Assembly: GCF_002443255.2 (NCBI RefSeq)
Contig: NW_019211456.1
Coordinates: 50,280,486 to 50,344,485 of the forward strand
DNA from: Varroa destructor
Taxonomy: Eukaryota > Arthropoda > Arachnida > Mesostigmata > Varroidae
DNA: 64,000 bases
Direction: 5' to 3'
Position numbers and translations under genes: made by a program. This document shows positions 25,700-40,008 of the stretch, one piece after another. Within the stretch, counting starts at the first letter, position 1. Each line of letters opens with the position of its first letter. Under the pieces are notes generated by a model. That model ran no database searches. It saw only the letters and a list, made by a program, of their open reading frames with translations, and was not told where the DNA came from.

Positions 25700-28600
25700 G
25701 GTTCTGACTAAAGTGAACAGGATTTGATTTGAGAAAAAAACATAACTTTTCTGTGCGTGCTCACTAACTAATTAAAAATTTCACATCGTTGGTTTTGCTC
25801 GTTTGGATCGTGTGTAAGCGTTTCTGATTATAAGCTCCGTTCATAGTATTTGCCCTAATCCAGTTCGAACACGGGTATGCGTGCTGATTTACGAAAACGG
25901 GCTTGAAAGTGTGACAAATCATGAGTGGTGGTGCTTCGTTGTTTGAATATTGACATTGTTTGAACATAGGAGTTCCCTAGATGATCTAGCAGACTCAGAG
26001 CACTCTTCTTTTCTGGACGTATTGTCCATGATGTCTAATTCCTATACCGGCTTTTCAATGCCTTCTAAAGCGTTATCAAGGTACGTGAGGTCTTCTGTGG
26101 TAAAATACAGATTTTTAAGAATCGTTTGAAATTTCTATGAAACATTTCAGCGCAAGCATACGTACCTCAGCGTATATTTACAAAAGTCATTCCAGCTGGC
26201 CACGTTTTTTTATCTCTCATATCAACCATCTCGTACATCCGAGTCGCTAGCGCAGTATAATTGTCGAATGTCAGGATCTAATCTTCATCGTATACGATAA
26301 TCATGCCAAAGTATGAATAAATACTCTTGGTGTTTAGAGACATTTTTCAGTGTTATCGTAGGCCGACTCTGAAGTTTTTGTGGAGGAACGCAACCAGCAA
26401 TGATTCTTCGTGAGAATATAGCGATTACTTTCGAAAGCAGTAACCTTTTTTTGGGCTTTGTAAGTTGTTGCCTCGTTGTCTTAAAAACGCATAAGATGCA
26501 AATCCTTCTTCAGGCTGGCAAGAAGAGGCCTGCTGACGAAAGCGTTTGCCGTGGCCTCATAATGTCTAAACGCTATCGTAATTATGCTACCATTTGATCT
26601 GACGTTATTTTAGAATTCTGGCTTTCAGACATATAGTTCTTGTAGTCATAGCCGTTCTAGTTTTAGTATGGCTAACAAGTTGTCACTGATCCGTGAACTG
26701 TTCTGATGTAAAGCGGCGATAATAACTTGCGAAAAGGCTTCAGGACCAACCTTGTTATTCTTTCGTACTTCAGTTTGTCGCCATTGTGGTACACACAGTT
26801 TTATCTACAATTTATCCGTTACAGCAAATCATCACCTCATCGTCTTTGCCTGACAACAAGTGTTGATACTAGAATAAATTTATATGGATATCCCAACAGT
26901 TTTTGATGATGGCATATTGTACATTCGCGATTTAGACGCGTCTGTAAAAGTCATATACTATATATATATATAATTTGAGGTAGAAGTAACGACAGAACCT
27001 AATGTCGCTGGATAACCGAACCGGGTCGACAGTTACTTTAAATTTTGCAAGCTGTAGCGTATACCTATTTTCGTCAAAAATTTTAGGTAGCACCGTACGG
27101 CGACAGATTCAAATGCGATGAGGGTAGAATATATTATAAATTACTTTCTGATTGTTTATTTTTTCTAGGCAATTTTTAGCTTTGACCAGCTTTCAGTGAA
27201 CCATGATAAAATACAGTCTCAGCTTTCCTACGAAACTTTCACGACAACGAGAGATGAAGATACAAGCAAGACATGTTTAGATAATGTAGTCAGAAAAGCA
27301 GTTTTATCAACCTTTCACGAGTTTCAATAAATTCCGCTAAACATTTGAGTCCGTTTAGCATTCAGAGGCGGCAACGAGCACCGCCTAAAAAGTATCCATT
27401 ATACCTATCTTGTAGATAAATGAGCGATTCGAGCCACCGCATTGAAGTCGGCTCTTCATTAAAGCCAAAACTGAATGGCCTAATATACTTTTATTTAATC
27501 GAACGCAGTTGGATTAAGTAAGTTAGTAAGTACAATTAAATTGATTTTCGCTAGAAAATAGCCTTTTTTCTCCGTTCTCTTGCATCGTTTTTGTCTAACG
27601 GTTATCATCAGAAGCTTCTGTCTGTTTCCCTTTTTCCCAGGCAACGACTTGTATTGCAGGTAAATAATTTCACGAGCATAGACACCATTAGTGCGAGCGA
27701 TAAAACAGCAGTGGCAGTTGCCACGCGCGAAAACGTGGACTTCGTTGTACCAAACGAAGGGATACATTATTCTCAGAGACAACGTCGCAGTAATATCGGC
27801 GTCTGTCAGTTTTGATTTTGCTAATAGACACAGAATCTTCAAAACGGGTAGCTCGTTCCCAAGTGACTTAATTATTATCGAGTGAAGAAGTGCTCCTCAC
27901 TGGATGCGTAAACAAGGAAAAGAGCTTCAATTAGGCGCACTCTAGTTCGAAGGGTTACCTTGATTTTGAGGAACTTATCGAGATACATCGATTACGACAC
28001 ATCTCTATCGTAGAGCGTCCTCACCTCAGAAGGAAAATTAAATATTTCTTTTTTCCACATAACGTCACCGGTTAAATTACGTAAATGTAAGTCGGGACAG
28101 ATGCATATACGTCTGTGCAATCTTAAGGAATACCAGAGGTAAAAGAAAAAGAAAAATTTTGTCTACAGATAAATAATAACAAGGAACTCAATTTCATTCA
28201 CTTGATTTATAGTATGAGCCGAGTTCATGTTCTGCTAAGCCTCTTTATGCAGCTCTCTTTATGCAGACTCTTTATGAAGATTTTCGCGACTATGACTGAT
28301 AGATATTTTGATTCAACTGTAATCTTTTGTTGACTGTAAGAATCGTTGTCCTTTTCTCATTTAACTATCTGCTCATAAACGTGTTTCACGAGTTGCCGCC
28401 AAATTACTTCTGGTCATCTGTTTTCTGTAGCCCCATTATTATGTCATAGACATTGCAAGGTATACCTGCCGGATTTCTGGCGTACGATCATTGCAACAAC
28501 GCGTGATGAAGTAAAAGTTACGTGGGTTGTACAGACTCAGGTAAATATCGGAGGCGGCGCAAACTAAATATGTCTATTGCTGAGAGTTATCATAGGCGGT

Positions 28601-29568
28601 TCTTTACTATATCGTTCGGTAAAGCAGCAAGCGTTACGCAAGCCCTCAATGAGTGTGTCTTGGCCTTATATAAGGATCCTCGTCCTTCATCGGGATAGGC
28701 ACTAGCAAAATCTGTTCGTGCATGCACGTTGGTATCGTTCAAACATTACTATTCTATCATCGAGGCTAGCAGCTATAATTAGCCTGTTAGAAGCTGTAGT
28801 TAATGGATAGTTAAATGGAACCTGGCAGACTGGATTTTTTTTCTCAATAACGCTATTACTATGATTGAATTTAAAAGACTTGTATGCATTTTGACCATTT
28901 TCTCGCTTTTCGAAATTCGCTTTCTGATTGATAGGTTACTTACAATATGTTCCTCTGTATATTCGGATAACCAAACTTCGACGCTCCCTGCTGCCAAAAG
29001 CGAAAGGAGAATCTGTGAGCCAACACGAAACGCTTCTCCAAATACAATTGAAGGTATCATCTTCCAACGTAAGGTCGTACAAAGGTTTTAGATGACTGAT
29101 ATATACATACTTTACAACTGTGACACATACGCAGATAGTGTCTCGCGTACAAAAAAGGACGCGATACTTACTTCGAATGTTAAATCTTTTAAACATCACA
29201 ATACTGTTATATTACTATAGAAACAAGCTGCCATGGGCACCAGCATTCGCAGTCACAACGGTCTGCGTTATTTGTATATATTATTTGCAGAATTGTTTTC
29301 TTTTTAGTCCGAGAAAGACAGCAGTCTAATGTGATTGGATAATGGTAGGGAGAAGGTACACAGGAATACAGGTACAATTATCAAAGCTAGATGTACGTAC
29401 ACAGATGTGCAGTCACCTGCGACGTTCTTCAATGAAACGTCAAATGTGAGCTTTGATGCCATATTATGTATGTATCAAATGGCTATTTATGAACAAACGG
29501 TTAAATATGTGTTCTAATAGATTGGAAGGAGACGCTTTGCAACGGCTTATTAATGTACGTCTCGGTGG

Positions 29569-29598
29569 TGCTGCTGCTGCTGCTGCTGCTGCTGCTGC
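29569..29598 (+). repeat. (TGC)10 trinucleotide repeat
   Basis: Ten perfect TGC units. In one short frame it reads poly-Ala and in another poly-Leu, but no supported exon surrounds it. Confidence 0.95.
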
Positions 29599-32500
29599 GA
29601 ACAACGTTAAACATAGGGGCACCAGGTTATCTGGGTCCGAATCGAGGCCAGCTGTCTAATGCCCAGCGGCCTAAGCACCGGACGTACAGAAAAAAACACA
29701 TGTTTTTTTTTTGTCTGACACCTATTGGCTGCGGTTATTTCTACTGTACATAAGAAAAATGCATTTCGCATGAATTCGCAGATCCTATGCAATGGAAAAA
29801 TTGTATGCACCCATGAAATTCTGCGACTCTATTATTTTAGACTTTTTGTTAGGATAACGGTAGCCTCATTTAGAATCCACTAAAGCTAAATTTGCACCAA
29901 CCCTAAAACCTTTCTACGCAAAATTGAAGAAGCCCAAGGTCATCTGAGATTAAGTGCAAAGAGGCCGAGTGCGTTTTGATATATGATTTGCCACTCTCAA
30001 CCCAAAAACAGAGATAAGGTTCGATTAAAAAGCCTAATAATATTAGGCTGAAAGGTTCCCATAGAACAAAAATTTTACCAGGCAGAGAGTGTTCTCTATC
30101 GAGAAAAGCATCATTTGCTAAAGGTATTTCAGATCTTTAGTTATTTTCTTGTCAGAACTTTGCCTTGGGCGTTTGCCAGCACATCAGTGGAAAGCAGAGG
30201 GTTATTAATTTCTATCATTTAAGAAGGAATTTCTATCAGTTAGGGCAGGTTCCGCAGCTCGTTAACATTGGCAATTTAGTGTCTTTATTCCCCCTTCAAA
30301 AAATGTACATATTTCAGTTAAATCTCTGTACGGTCCGTCGGAAAATAGACATGATCTATCGTATGAAAGATCGTGTGTTGACGTTCAAAATAAACTCGCA
30401 TTTGTTAAGGGTGTAACAGATACTACTCGGACTATTTTACCAGAAAATGATTAGTGACGGTCTTTGCGAACAGCGTAGTTAATTAAGTGCAGTAAACATC
30501 ATTGTTCCAAACTTAGTTTTCGTAAAAACGGAGACTTCCACTGAATTGTTGTCATGCTAAAACAGCTTTGTCATGCCGAGCCGCAACTCTTTTCGCTCCG
30601 TTATTCTGAGCATTTGTCAACGCGTAGACGAAACAAGAGACTATTTTACATCATAAAGACTGATTGTAAGCATTGCTTCAAGTGGCGGTGGTTGAATTCG
30701 TTAATCGCTCAACCATCGAAAAGTTGGCGGGTTACAGGTCTAACTGGCGTTCTGTCTGACCCGAAACGTTCTCTCGGCTTTCTCTAGTGCAAAATGCGAG
30801 TTCTTATGTAAGGGGACATTTTAAGACTGAGGATGCAGGAAGTTTAACACTTGACAAAATTTTTCGCGAAGTTTCAATGCTGTCTGGTCAATGAATATTC
30901 TACGCACAGTTTGTACATACAATCAACGTCATGTTAGTGCAGAACATAATTGTGACGTCAAAGTAAAATTACAAATGGCGGACTACGCTACTATGAGTGA
31001 CACTTCCTACCTTGTTACAGTTATTATTCATCCTTATACAAATTGTGTTGATTATGTTAAGGCCAATTGTAGATCTATTAGGCCATCGTATCAGTGATAG
31101 AAGCAGCATTTGTCCTACTGTATTTATATTCCCTCTTATCTGCTCGTCGTACGGTCTGCAAGCTTTTTAATAAATGTCCCAAATCCCATTCGAGCCGGCG
31201 GACATTATTCGTAACTTAATGTTAAATTTAGCAGCGTGCAAGCGTACCGTCATTTGCTTTAGATGTCGTGTTCGACCGATGGCTGAACCGCAGGCCATCC
31301 TGTTGAGTGCCTTCACGCAATGCGTTTTGCGTAGGAGCCACTGTAGATAGTGCGCTCACCTGTTATGGCCATCCTTTCCCTTTTTTATTCCCTTTCCAAG
31401 CAGATATAAGGGCAGCTGAATGGCACTGTTTGTCATCACAGGTAGCCCACAGGGTTGAAGGCTATCGGTCAACCAGGCCAAGCTACTCAACTGGAACAAC
31501 AGTGAACGTAACGGAATTATGATGAGGATATTTCAAGTAAGTAAGCATGAATAATGGACTGTAATCTTCAAATACGCCAGTACTTGTTATGGCTTTTAGG
31601 ATTAGCCAGCAAAACGTGTGCGCGCATACAAACGGGACGGCGTAGTCCAGGTGCCCAAAGGTATCTCAACAGGCTGCCAGCCTCGTCAGTAGGACTAAGC
31701 CGCAAAGAGGAAGATTCCCCAGAATACGACAGTGTCAGTGTAATAGCAGTGCGGAAAACAACTAATTAACGGACCTCACTGGAAAAGAGGCTGTCTAAAC
31801 GCAGATCCAGAATAACTGCAGGTTCTGCGAACAGTGGATTTTGTTCAATGTGAGCGGATCTGTAAACGGTGGCAAAATCAAAAAGGCAGCCGACCACTAG
31901 AGATACACGCCATCTATTCACAGGCACAGCGACAGGTCACCTATGAATTACCCTGGACAGAGAAAACATTGATCTACCCAGAGTGAGACGGAGAGGCTAT
32001 GTCGAGGCCCGTACCCTGTATAAGAGAGAGCACCAGCAATGTGTTGACAAGATTTAATCTTGACACAAAAGAAATCGTATCATAAGTGTACGCTTAGTAA
32101 GCACATTCGCTATTTTTTTTTCAGAGATAATGGAATATAGTACATCGTTAGATTTGAGCAACGAGCGATTTCCATTCAAAGTACCACCGTATGACATAAC
32201 CGGCCATTTCTTGTCCACTGAGCAGTACAACTAGAGCTATTTTACCTTTATTATTATTTGTTTTTAAGCTGGTCTACTACCAAACTGCATACCCTTCTTG
32301 CGAGTTTTCCAGCCGATTTTTTGTACTTAGCTTAATACGCGATGTATCTACACCGCTCGAATTGTCAACTTATCTTTTTCCAATTTCACTATACACATCC
32401 AGGGTACGCGCATGATTAGCACTGGGAAGCCCCGAGTCTCAGCTTATTAAAGATGTCTCGGTGGCTATTCAGGATCGATCCATCGGAAAAGTCAGCTTGA

Positions 32501-35500
32501 AACGCAACAAAGACGTGAATCAGGTTACGATAGAAACGCGTGGCTGTGTACAATAAGAAAGACAAAGGGTCTGGTAGAGTTTTGTATGCTGAGATGGGAA
32601 GCAAGTAGGCCTACAATCGAATACCGTAAGTGCAGAGTTTTTTGTTGCTGTTGATCTATTGATATAGCTTACGTATGTAAGCTTACAATTCGTCGGACAG
32701 CCTTTATCTTCTAGTGCATCGTCTTCGAAATCTTAAGGTACATAAGCGTCTGCACAATACTACATCACCGGAGTATTGCCTTTTAACGTCTGGATAGGTT
32801 TCCGCTTTTTATTCGGAGTTATTTCTTAGTGGTCAAGATCGACACATTGACTTAATACTAGATACGTAGATTACCTGTTTCCAGTAAGCACACGTGTCGA
32901 TCTTTAAATTAATTAGTATTTGTTTTTGTGGCAATGTTGTTTACCAAAAACAGGCGACTTGAAAGCTACGGTAAGTTACGACAACTAGTCTAAAAAGCTC
33001 AGAGAGATATGACGTGGCACAATACCTGATAGTTGAAGCGCTTCTCAAAACACGAGTAGACCCGGAGCTTGGCCCCCAGGCCGCTTTCGTTTCCTTTGCG
33101 AGTCAATCTTTTCTTAAATTATAGGCATGAATCTGTTCTGAGACTCGACTCTCTCGTTCCTTTCCTGTAACAGTATATAGAATTATGTTCAACAAAAAGC
33201 TTCGTTAATTAACACTTTCTAATAAATAATTGCTTTTCGTTTACGAACGTATTTGGGAAGCGACGTTGTCATGTATTGTATGCACGCCATTATGGCGGCA
33301 GATCGCAATTGCAGAACATCGCGATGCTGGGTTAGGTAAGGAGCTGTACATACTATGAAGTGTGGAGTTCAATTCTTAGCTGAAGTTAGACCAGCTTTCT
33401 CCTTAAACTGCTTTACAAAAAGATGGCAGTAAACTTTTTCTACTAGTGCTTAAAGTTCTCAGTTCCGTAAAAAAACAATTCAGGTTTACCGTCGAGCTAT
33501 CCACTCTATACGACATCACGTATACGTAAAGATTAATCGAATTAGAAAGGAGAAATGACATGCCAGCCATTAGCACAGAGCTTTATCGTGCCGTGACGAA
33601 TTTCATTTATATACTTTTAATTACATCTCTTTCCGTGACCTTGAACTGACCAAGGAACCCTACAATGGAACCATCCAGCTATCGACAAAGCCGCATCGTT
33701 GTAGCCGACAGATATATCAAAGAAACCTTGTTCATAAACGTTCTGAGCTAAATATTTCAAGTTCTACATCCGGCGCCGCGGTTGTAAGTTCTATCAGATG
33801 TACCTTCGATATGAAACAGTCCTGTCAAGCCCATTACGGGAGCCAAAGAGGCAGGATTTTTATTACCGAATCTGTTCTGCTTGTGGTACCTTTCTAGATT
33901 TATTGCCCACCACTGAAAAAAAAATAAGGCCTGCTATACGATATGCCTGCGGGCAGTGATCATAATAACCCGAAATTCAAAGTTGGATCTTGGAATCAAG
34001 CTTCGTCTCCATATACTTGAAAAGTCACAGCTTGATGTCCTTGATGCTTCTTTCTGTAGTTTTACAAACAGCTAGTTGCCAAGATGGCCAAAAAGAGCGA
34101 AGGTATTTATGTCGATAGGGAAAAAGGCCAACACCATGGCTAAAATAAGCGGCGTGTGACTCGGTTGTCGATGATTTTTTCCTGGAAGAGGTATTGATTG
34201 ATCACCTTAGGAAGTTTCCGTTAGTGGACGATCCTAAGTCGTAACATAGTTCTAGAGGGATTAGATTAGCTTGTAATTCTGATTAATGACAGAGTTTTTT
34301 CTAATTTTTTCGTATGCAAGGTTTCCAGCTTATTTATTACAAATAATCATAAGCACTATTCTCGAACGATGTGGGTTGCTTGTTTTTTAATGAAAAATTT
34401 TCACGCCACAATCCTTACCTCATAGAAGTTTCGAATTTCAAGTCAACTGTGTCCTCAGTTCTTTTTCTCCCTGTTCAGTGCCGAGCCTCTACATGTTCTT
34501 CGTTTTCAACTACGATTTCCTTTGAAAGAATGGACAGTAATAGACAATAAAATGCCCATTTGTAATGACAGACCTCACCAACCTTAAGCTGTTAGAAAGC
34601 CATAGCCGAATAACTTATCAACTTAACTAGTCTGAGTACTGAAATGCGTTGGGTCAGCTATATAATTAGTCCTCACCTCCGAAACGAGCTCACCCCTAAC
34701 AGGAACCTGTTTTCTAACCTCGGTTTTGTCATAATGCCCTATCTTGATTTCGACAAGTACACGCGCACACACACCGCTGTTATTGCATTTGAAGCAATTT
34801 ATACCAAACCAATTAAAATTAGTGTGACATTAGACGCTCCGCTTTAAATCCCAGCCTATATGGAAAGTAACCTAACTATTTTTACGGCACTTTTTAATAT
34901 TGAGATAACGATATTTTTGGCTTTTGACCAACGCCGGTAAGGACCAGCGCTATGGTGAGCCCGCTTGCTCGTATCGAATACAGATATAATTTATTTTCTT
35001 CACGAGTGCTTCGATTATTAAGAATAGGAAAAGTAAGAAATAAATGTATTTCAAATTAAATTAATAATGATGTTACTGTATGATGTATCGGTGGAACAAT
35101 ATGTTCGTTTTTGACAAAATACATTTCTATTTTAGGCTAATGACGATGATGGCCTATGATTTACCTTCGTGGTATTCAGTGAAGAGGTAAGAAGGCCACG
35201 AAGTGCTGGCGTTCTTTACAACAGAAGATTATGCACACCTGGGGTACGCCTTTAATATCGCACTGTAGCAACTAAGTCGACTGAGTGTTTTTCCATTATA
35301 GGTAATTCTAACAATAACCAAAATACACCCGAAAAAAGCGTGACCTTAAAGCAAAGAAGGAAATAGTAAAGATTACTCCCCCACTTGGTCTTTCAATTGG
35401 GTTCCAAGGTTAACAGCCAAGAGGCATGTGATAGTTACTGGAGTCCCGACACTGCCGCTAGAATCGTTTCGCTTCGTGAACAATTGGTCTACCTAATTTT

Positions 35501-35932
35501 GTGATTACAGAAAATTGTTTCTAGAAAAATATAAGAAATGCAGATAGAGATTCTAATGTTTCTACGCTACGTAATATAGTAGTGTGTCGCGTTTACAATG
35601 TGCTACGTAAAGCGGCATATTGACAAACTTGACAAGAGTATCGGACAGTGGATCGGCAGTAGATTATACGAGGCCACAAAATATTGCAAGCGGAAAAGCT
35701 GAATGCGAATAATTAACCCGAAGGGACAACTAATCCACGATTTCAAAGATAAATAAGCAAAAGGTGTTGAAGTTGAGTCTACACAAAACTGACACGTTGG
35801 AAATTTTTGAGCAACAGATCCCGAAGGACAAACACCGCCTTTAAAAAGAGGCCTTGAATAATTCTCCATAAGGCTCATACCGAGCAACAGCAAATATGTC
35901 CGATCACCAGGTGATTACAAGGTTTGCTTGTT

Positions 35933-35955
35933 AAAAAAAAAAAAAAAAAAAAAAA
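35933..35955 (+). repeat. Poly-A run of 23
   Basis: A 23-nt A homopolymer, the longest in the window. Nothing recognisable as a retrotransposon or processed pseudogene precedes it, so it cannot be called a retroposition tail. Confidence 0.9.
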
Positions 35956-36734
35956 GCTTTATAACAACAAACACATAAAATGCTCTATCACCCTAAAAAA
36001 TACACATCCGCTCTATTTAAAGCTCGAACGAAGCTATTCAATGAAAAAGCAAAGATGAATACGCCATAATTAGAACTATAGTATATATATATAAAATAGG
36101 CATATTTTGCAATTTGTTAAACTATCAATAGAACACTAAAAAGTGAACAAAGAAATACGTAAAAAAAGCTGTGAGAAAATAATCAAACTTCCATGAACAC
36201 ATTTATCCTGATTAGGTAACTGCAGCAATAATTCAGAACTCATAGAAGTAATCTATGGATTGCAGTAGCAATAACTGTGTATAAACAGAAGCCAAACAAT
36301 CGTTAAATCTAAGTTTTATAAGGCGATTAAAAAATTAGGAAAATTTGGTTTTTAAAGTAACTTCTATCAATAATACCTACTTCGCAGAAACGATAACCAT
36401 TCGACTTAACGTCCTTGTACTCTAAAAAAAGAAAACTCTGCAACAGCTATTTGTAATTGCAGAAGTAGTTAGATTATGTGTAGTTAGATTAAGAGCTTGT
36501 CTTTAAAAGTTGTTCGTTCTAATATTATTCATGAATTTCTTGTAAATTTGGTCTGATATTGTACGACAACAGCCCTATATTTCGTTATGTGCACAATTCA
36601 TGCAATCCCGTCTAACACGCACAGACTGTCAGACATCTAGATACATCGTAAAGGCGTCACAAACGCATTTTAGCACTGTATAAAACTTTATTCGACAAAA
36701 GAACGGGACCTTTGCTTTGCCGCCCGCTTTTGCT

Positions 36735-36990
36735 AGCCCTTGATGCCAATAGTTTCGTCATCATTTGCCACGACTAGTACTGGAACTGCGGCTAGAAGTT
36801 GGCTGTTGGGGCAAGGTCATAAGCATGGTCGCCTGTCTTGTATCATTACTTTCACACCAACGACTGTACCCAGAGTGGCTTTCTTGCTTGTTTACCGCCT
36901 CGACGGATATTTTCCCTCACTCATAATCATGGCTTCGGTCTTATGCGTTTTTCGCCGCGATTTGTTTTCTGCTAGAATAGGAATGTATTC
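36735..36990 (-). pseudogene. Possible LINE reverse-transcriptase scrap
   Basis: On the minus strand YIPILAENK is followed after about 8 residues by KTEAMIMSEGKYPSRR. This resembles the YADDxxILAEN...KTExMxxS stretch after the catalytic motif in several LINE clades. The spacing is shorter than usual and YADD itself is lost, so the call is tentative. The stretch is more G+C rich than its flanks. Confidence 0.28.
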
Positions 36991-39873
36991 GCTACTGACG
37001 AACACTGTCGGAAATTAGTTACGCTGAACTAAAACACGCAGATAGGGACAGGCGTCGGCCGATCATTCACAACAATATAGGGCGATAAGCTCCATTTACG
37101 GCCAACTGCTTTGATTAGCAGCGCCACCACCGTTATAAGCTGTATCAGTAATAGTGGTAACGGCGATGGTGGTGGTAATTTACCAATCGTTTCCTAGTGT
37201 CAGTGTCAAGCAACCGTCTATACGATCTTGATACGAATTTAACTTATTACGCGATGCTGCCGAAGATATCACTCGTATTGTCTCATAATGTCATAATGTG
37301 AATGGTAACTGATTACAAAACAGTTTACACTACGCTAATATACTATGACATTATTAAAGCGTTCTAATACTTAACCGCTATTTTGCCCTGCTAGGTGCAT
37401 CGTTCATTTTGTGATAATATCTATATCTCTATTGTGTATATTAGAAAATGTGTTGTCCATCCGTGCGTTTCTGGTAAGGCAGAGTGCTCCATTTAAACGA
37501 TATGTCTATAATAGTTTCTGTCTTCCAACGTTTTCTATTCCGCCACGAAAACAAGGCCAACTTATTCAATGCGGCTCTTCGTCCTTTAAGTTCCCGTTAT
37601 CGACTCAAGTACTATCTAACGGTACAGTTTTACGAGTATATCAACAAGAAGGCACTTATTTGGTCACCTCTTTTTATTTGGCCGATATCGGTTTGCTTAT
37701 AATCTCGATTTGGTGAAAGCGAGCGTAAGGGCAAAGTATTTTTAGTAAAGCGTAGCTTCTGCAAGAGATAGCAAATAAAGGCGTTTGGTCCATATCTATG
37801 CAACTGGATTAGATCGAACGATTGTTACCTATCGATTTAATTAATTTCTATTTAATGAATGGCTATTTTTTCGCATCTTTGCACATGTCACACATGTTTG
37901 CACATTTCGATATATCTACAAAGCTTGAAAAAGGATAGTTGTGTCCTACGATAGCAATGGAAGTACGCCTTGTGTTCAGTGTGCTCTTTTTCCCCCAATA
38001 AATTTCCACTGCTCCTGATAATCGTGGGCCACCTTCCACTGTTCTACTCTCACAAGAAACCTCCAGCCAAAAATCGATGAGCATGGAGCGAAGCTAATGA
38101 ATGAATCTAGTACATATAATAATAATAAATATAAGGTATGAATTTTGACTTAATATAAGATCCTTAGATCAGTATTCATTGTTCCTTATTATAGATATTT
38201 TGTAAAAGGTTTAGATCTAAGTGTAAGGTAAGCTTAATGTCGCAAAATATGTTTTGCACTACGGGATCCATAGCCACTGAAACCCCGAGCCTCGGAATCT
38301 TGGGCCACTATTCGGAAGTACTGGGTTTATGTTTCGGGCATGGTTTGCAGGAACCGGCTGTCTAGACGTGACAGACTAAGACCATTGACTCAGTTAGTGT
38401 CCAGTCGAAGGCAAGAATCAGAAAGCTAATCGGAAACCACAATTATCGGAAAACTGTACTGAATGAAGCCATACGCTAACATTATTAAACTGTTCTCAAA
38501 GAAGGAACAACAATGGCTATCTGACAGTTAGACAGCTTAAATCAACGAAGGTACGCTGAGAAAGGTCGCTGATTAGGAGCTGTGTGAAAGGTCTGAAGGA
38601 TTCAGTTCAATCTACAGTTATACGTGAGTGAAAAAAACGACATGTTTTGGGAAGGTTTTCCACTCGTCGTGCCGGAAAGTATGATCGACTTACCACCAAT
38701 TTTTTTTTAACAGAAAATCAATTCTACTAATGTAAGTGCATAGGCACCGTCGTACAACAAGGCCTAAATATCATTTTTTGGCGGCACAAAATATGCATAT
38801 AATCTATCTAGTTGGTTCGGACCTGATGTACTCTGTCTGAGCTGACTAATCCGCCGCGCTCTACAGGGAGTCAGCATTAAGGATTTTTTTTACTTCTTGA
38901 ACTTGAACTATGTTAGAAACAAACTGCGTAGCAGTCGCTGAGCCCTTTGATGTTTTATCTGAAAGCGTGAAAGGTTTATTTTTGAGTCTGCTTATGCTTT
39001 GATGGCCATAGTGCCGATGCGTGGTCTCCGAGATTTGTGACCGTACAGGTTTGTGAAACTGAATCTCGGTATTGCTGATTATGATAGGCAATACGGCAAT
39101 TCACAAGCATCGAATTCTCACTGTTACCAAAACCGTGAGACGGCGTCGCAGTTTGTCAATCTGTCCATTCATTGAGAGTTTTGAGTTATAAGAAAAATAT
39201 ACCGTAACAAGAAAAAAAGAAAAGCCTAAAACTGAAACACAATAAAGTTTTGAGTTAAAATATGGCTTTATCAAATAACTGTGTATCAAACAAATCCTAG
39301 GTTTAATTATCCTTGTGAAACGCTTCGATGTCAATAATTCACTCTGTCACAATCAACCTCTTTATTGCGGAAACAAACTGAATAACAGAAATTAAAAAAA
39401 ATAATCTTATTTAAAAACAGGACATCCAAGTATTTGAACTTCCAATCCGAGAAATGTCGTCATCTTAGAATAGCCACAAAGGATTGGCTCTAGTAAAGCT
39501 AGAAAAGCTGTAAGTTACGTATAGTAATAGTACTATAGCCTGGCTAAAAACCATCGCCATGAACCGAGTTGAAGTATTTGGAGAGGTTTAAATTTTATAA
39601 TTTTTCCTAAAATTTTATAAAGGTAAAATTAGAACGATGATAACGTTCTTTTCTCAAACTGAGCTTATACATAAAAATACTTCGATTTTTTGAGGTCATT
39701 GGAGTGCTTGAGAGGGTTCGAACACATAAAGGCAATATAGATTAAAATCTACCTGACGCAGCCGTTGAATACAGCGGTTGCCACATGAGGAAAAATATAT
39801 CTGTATGCTCGCCAGTGCTACTGAATCTTATTTCAAAGATAAGATTTGTAATGATTTATAATTTTAAAAGAAA

Positions 39874-40008
39874 ATGTCTCATAAGGACACAAACTTCTGG
39901 CCCGGCCAGACCGCTATGTCGTTTATGTCTCGTAGTGGTCCGAATGTGTCTGCTACCGTTTCGTCGAAAGGAGCGCGCCATCCTCCTTGGTGGTTGATCG
40001 GCAGTCTC
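39874..40008 (+). CDS. Candidate first coding exon of the Pro/Gln/Tyr-rich gene
   Basis: ATG follows aaa, with an in-frame TAA nine bases upstream, so the start is well defined. The exon encodes MSHKDTNFWPGQTAMSF and, at its end, HPPWWLIGSL. It closes at a strong donor, ctc|gtgagt. It is clearly richer in G+C than its surroundings, as coding exons are here. Phase 0 matches the acceptor at 45211|45212, and the join makes a complete hydrophobic segment. The 5.2 kb distance leaves room for another exon between them. Confidence 0.55.

Larger units (their letters stand above)
23840..36700. other. Long gene-poor region
   Basis: No exon or transposon could be named with support over nearly 13 kb. 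Weak items are an open frame at 25436-25699 (-), a hydrophobic frame near 28800-29060 (-) with a GTAAGT donor, the (TGC)10 run at 29.57 kb, GC-richer sequence at 31.3-31.9 kb that may be an unreadable transposon, and the poly-A run at 35.93 kb. Confidence 0.4.

Noticed and set aside
32042..32068. Apparent palindrome around gtgttgacaagatttaatc
   Set aside because: Only about seven bases pair perfectly; this is expected by chance.
37411..37716. 101-codon plus-strand frame with a hydrophobic start and end
   Set aside because: No family resemblance, no splice context, and a second overlapping frame is equally long.
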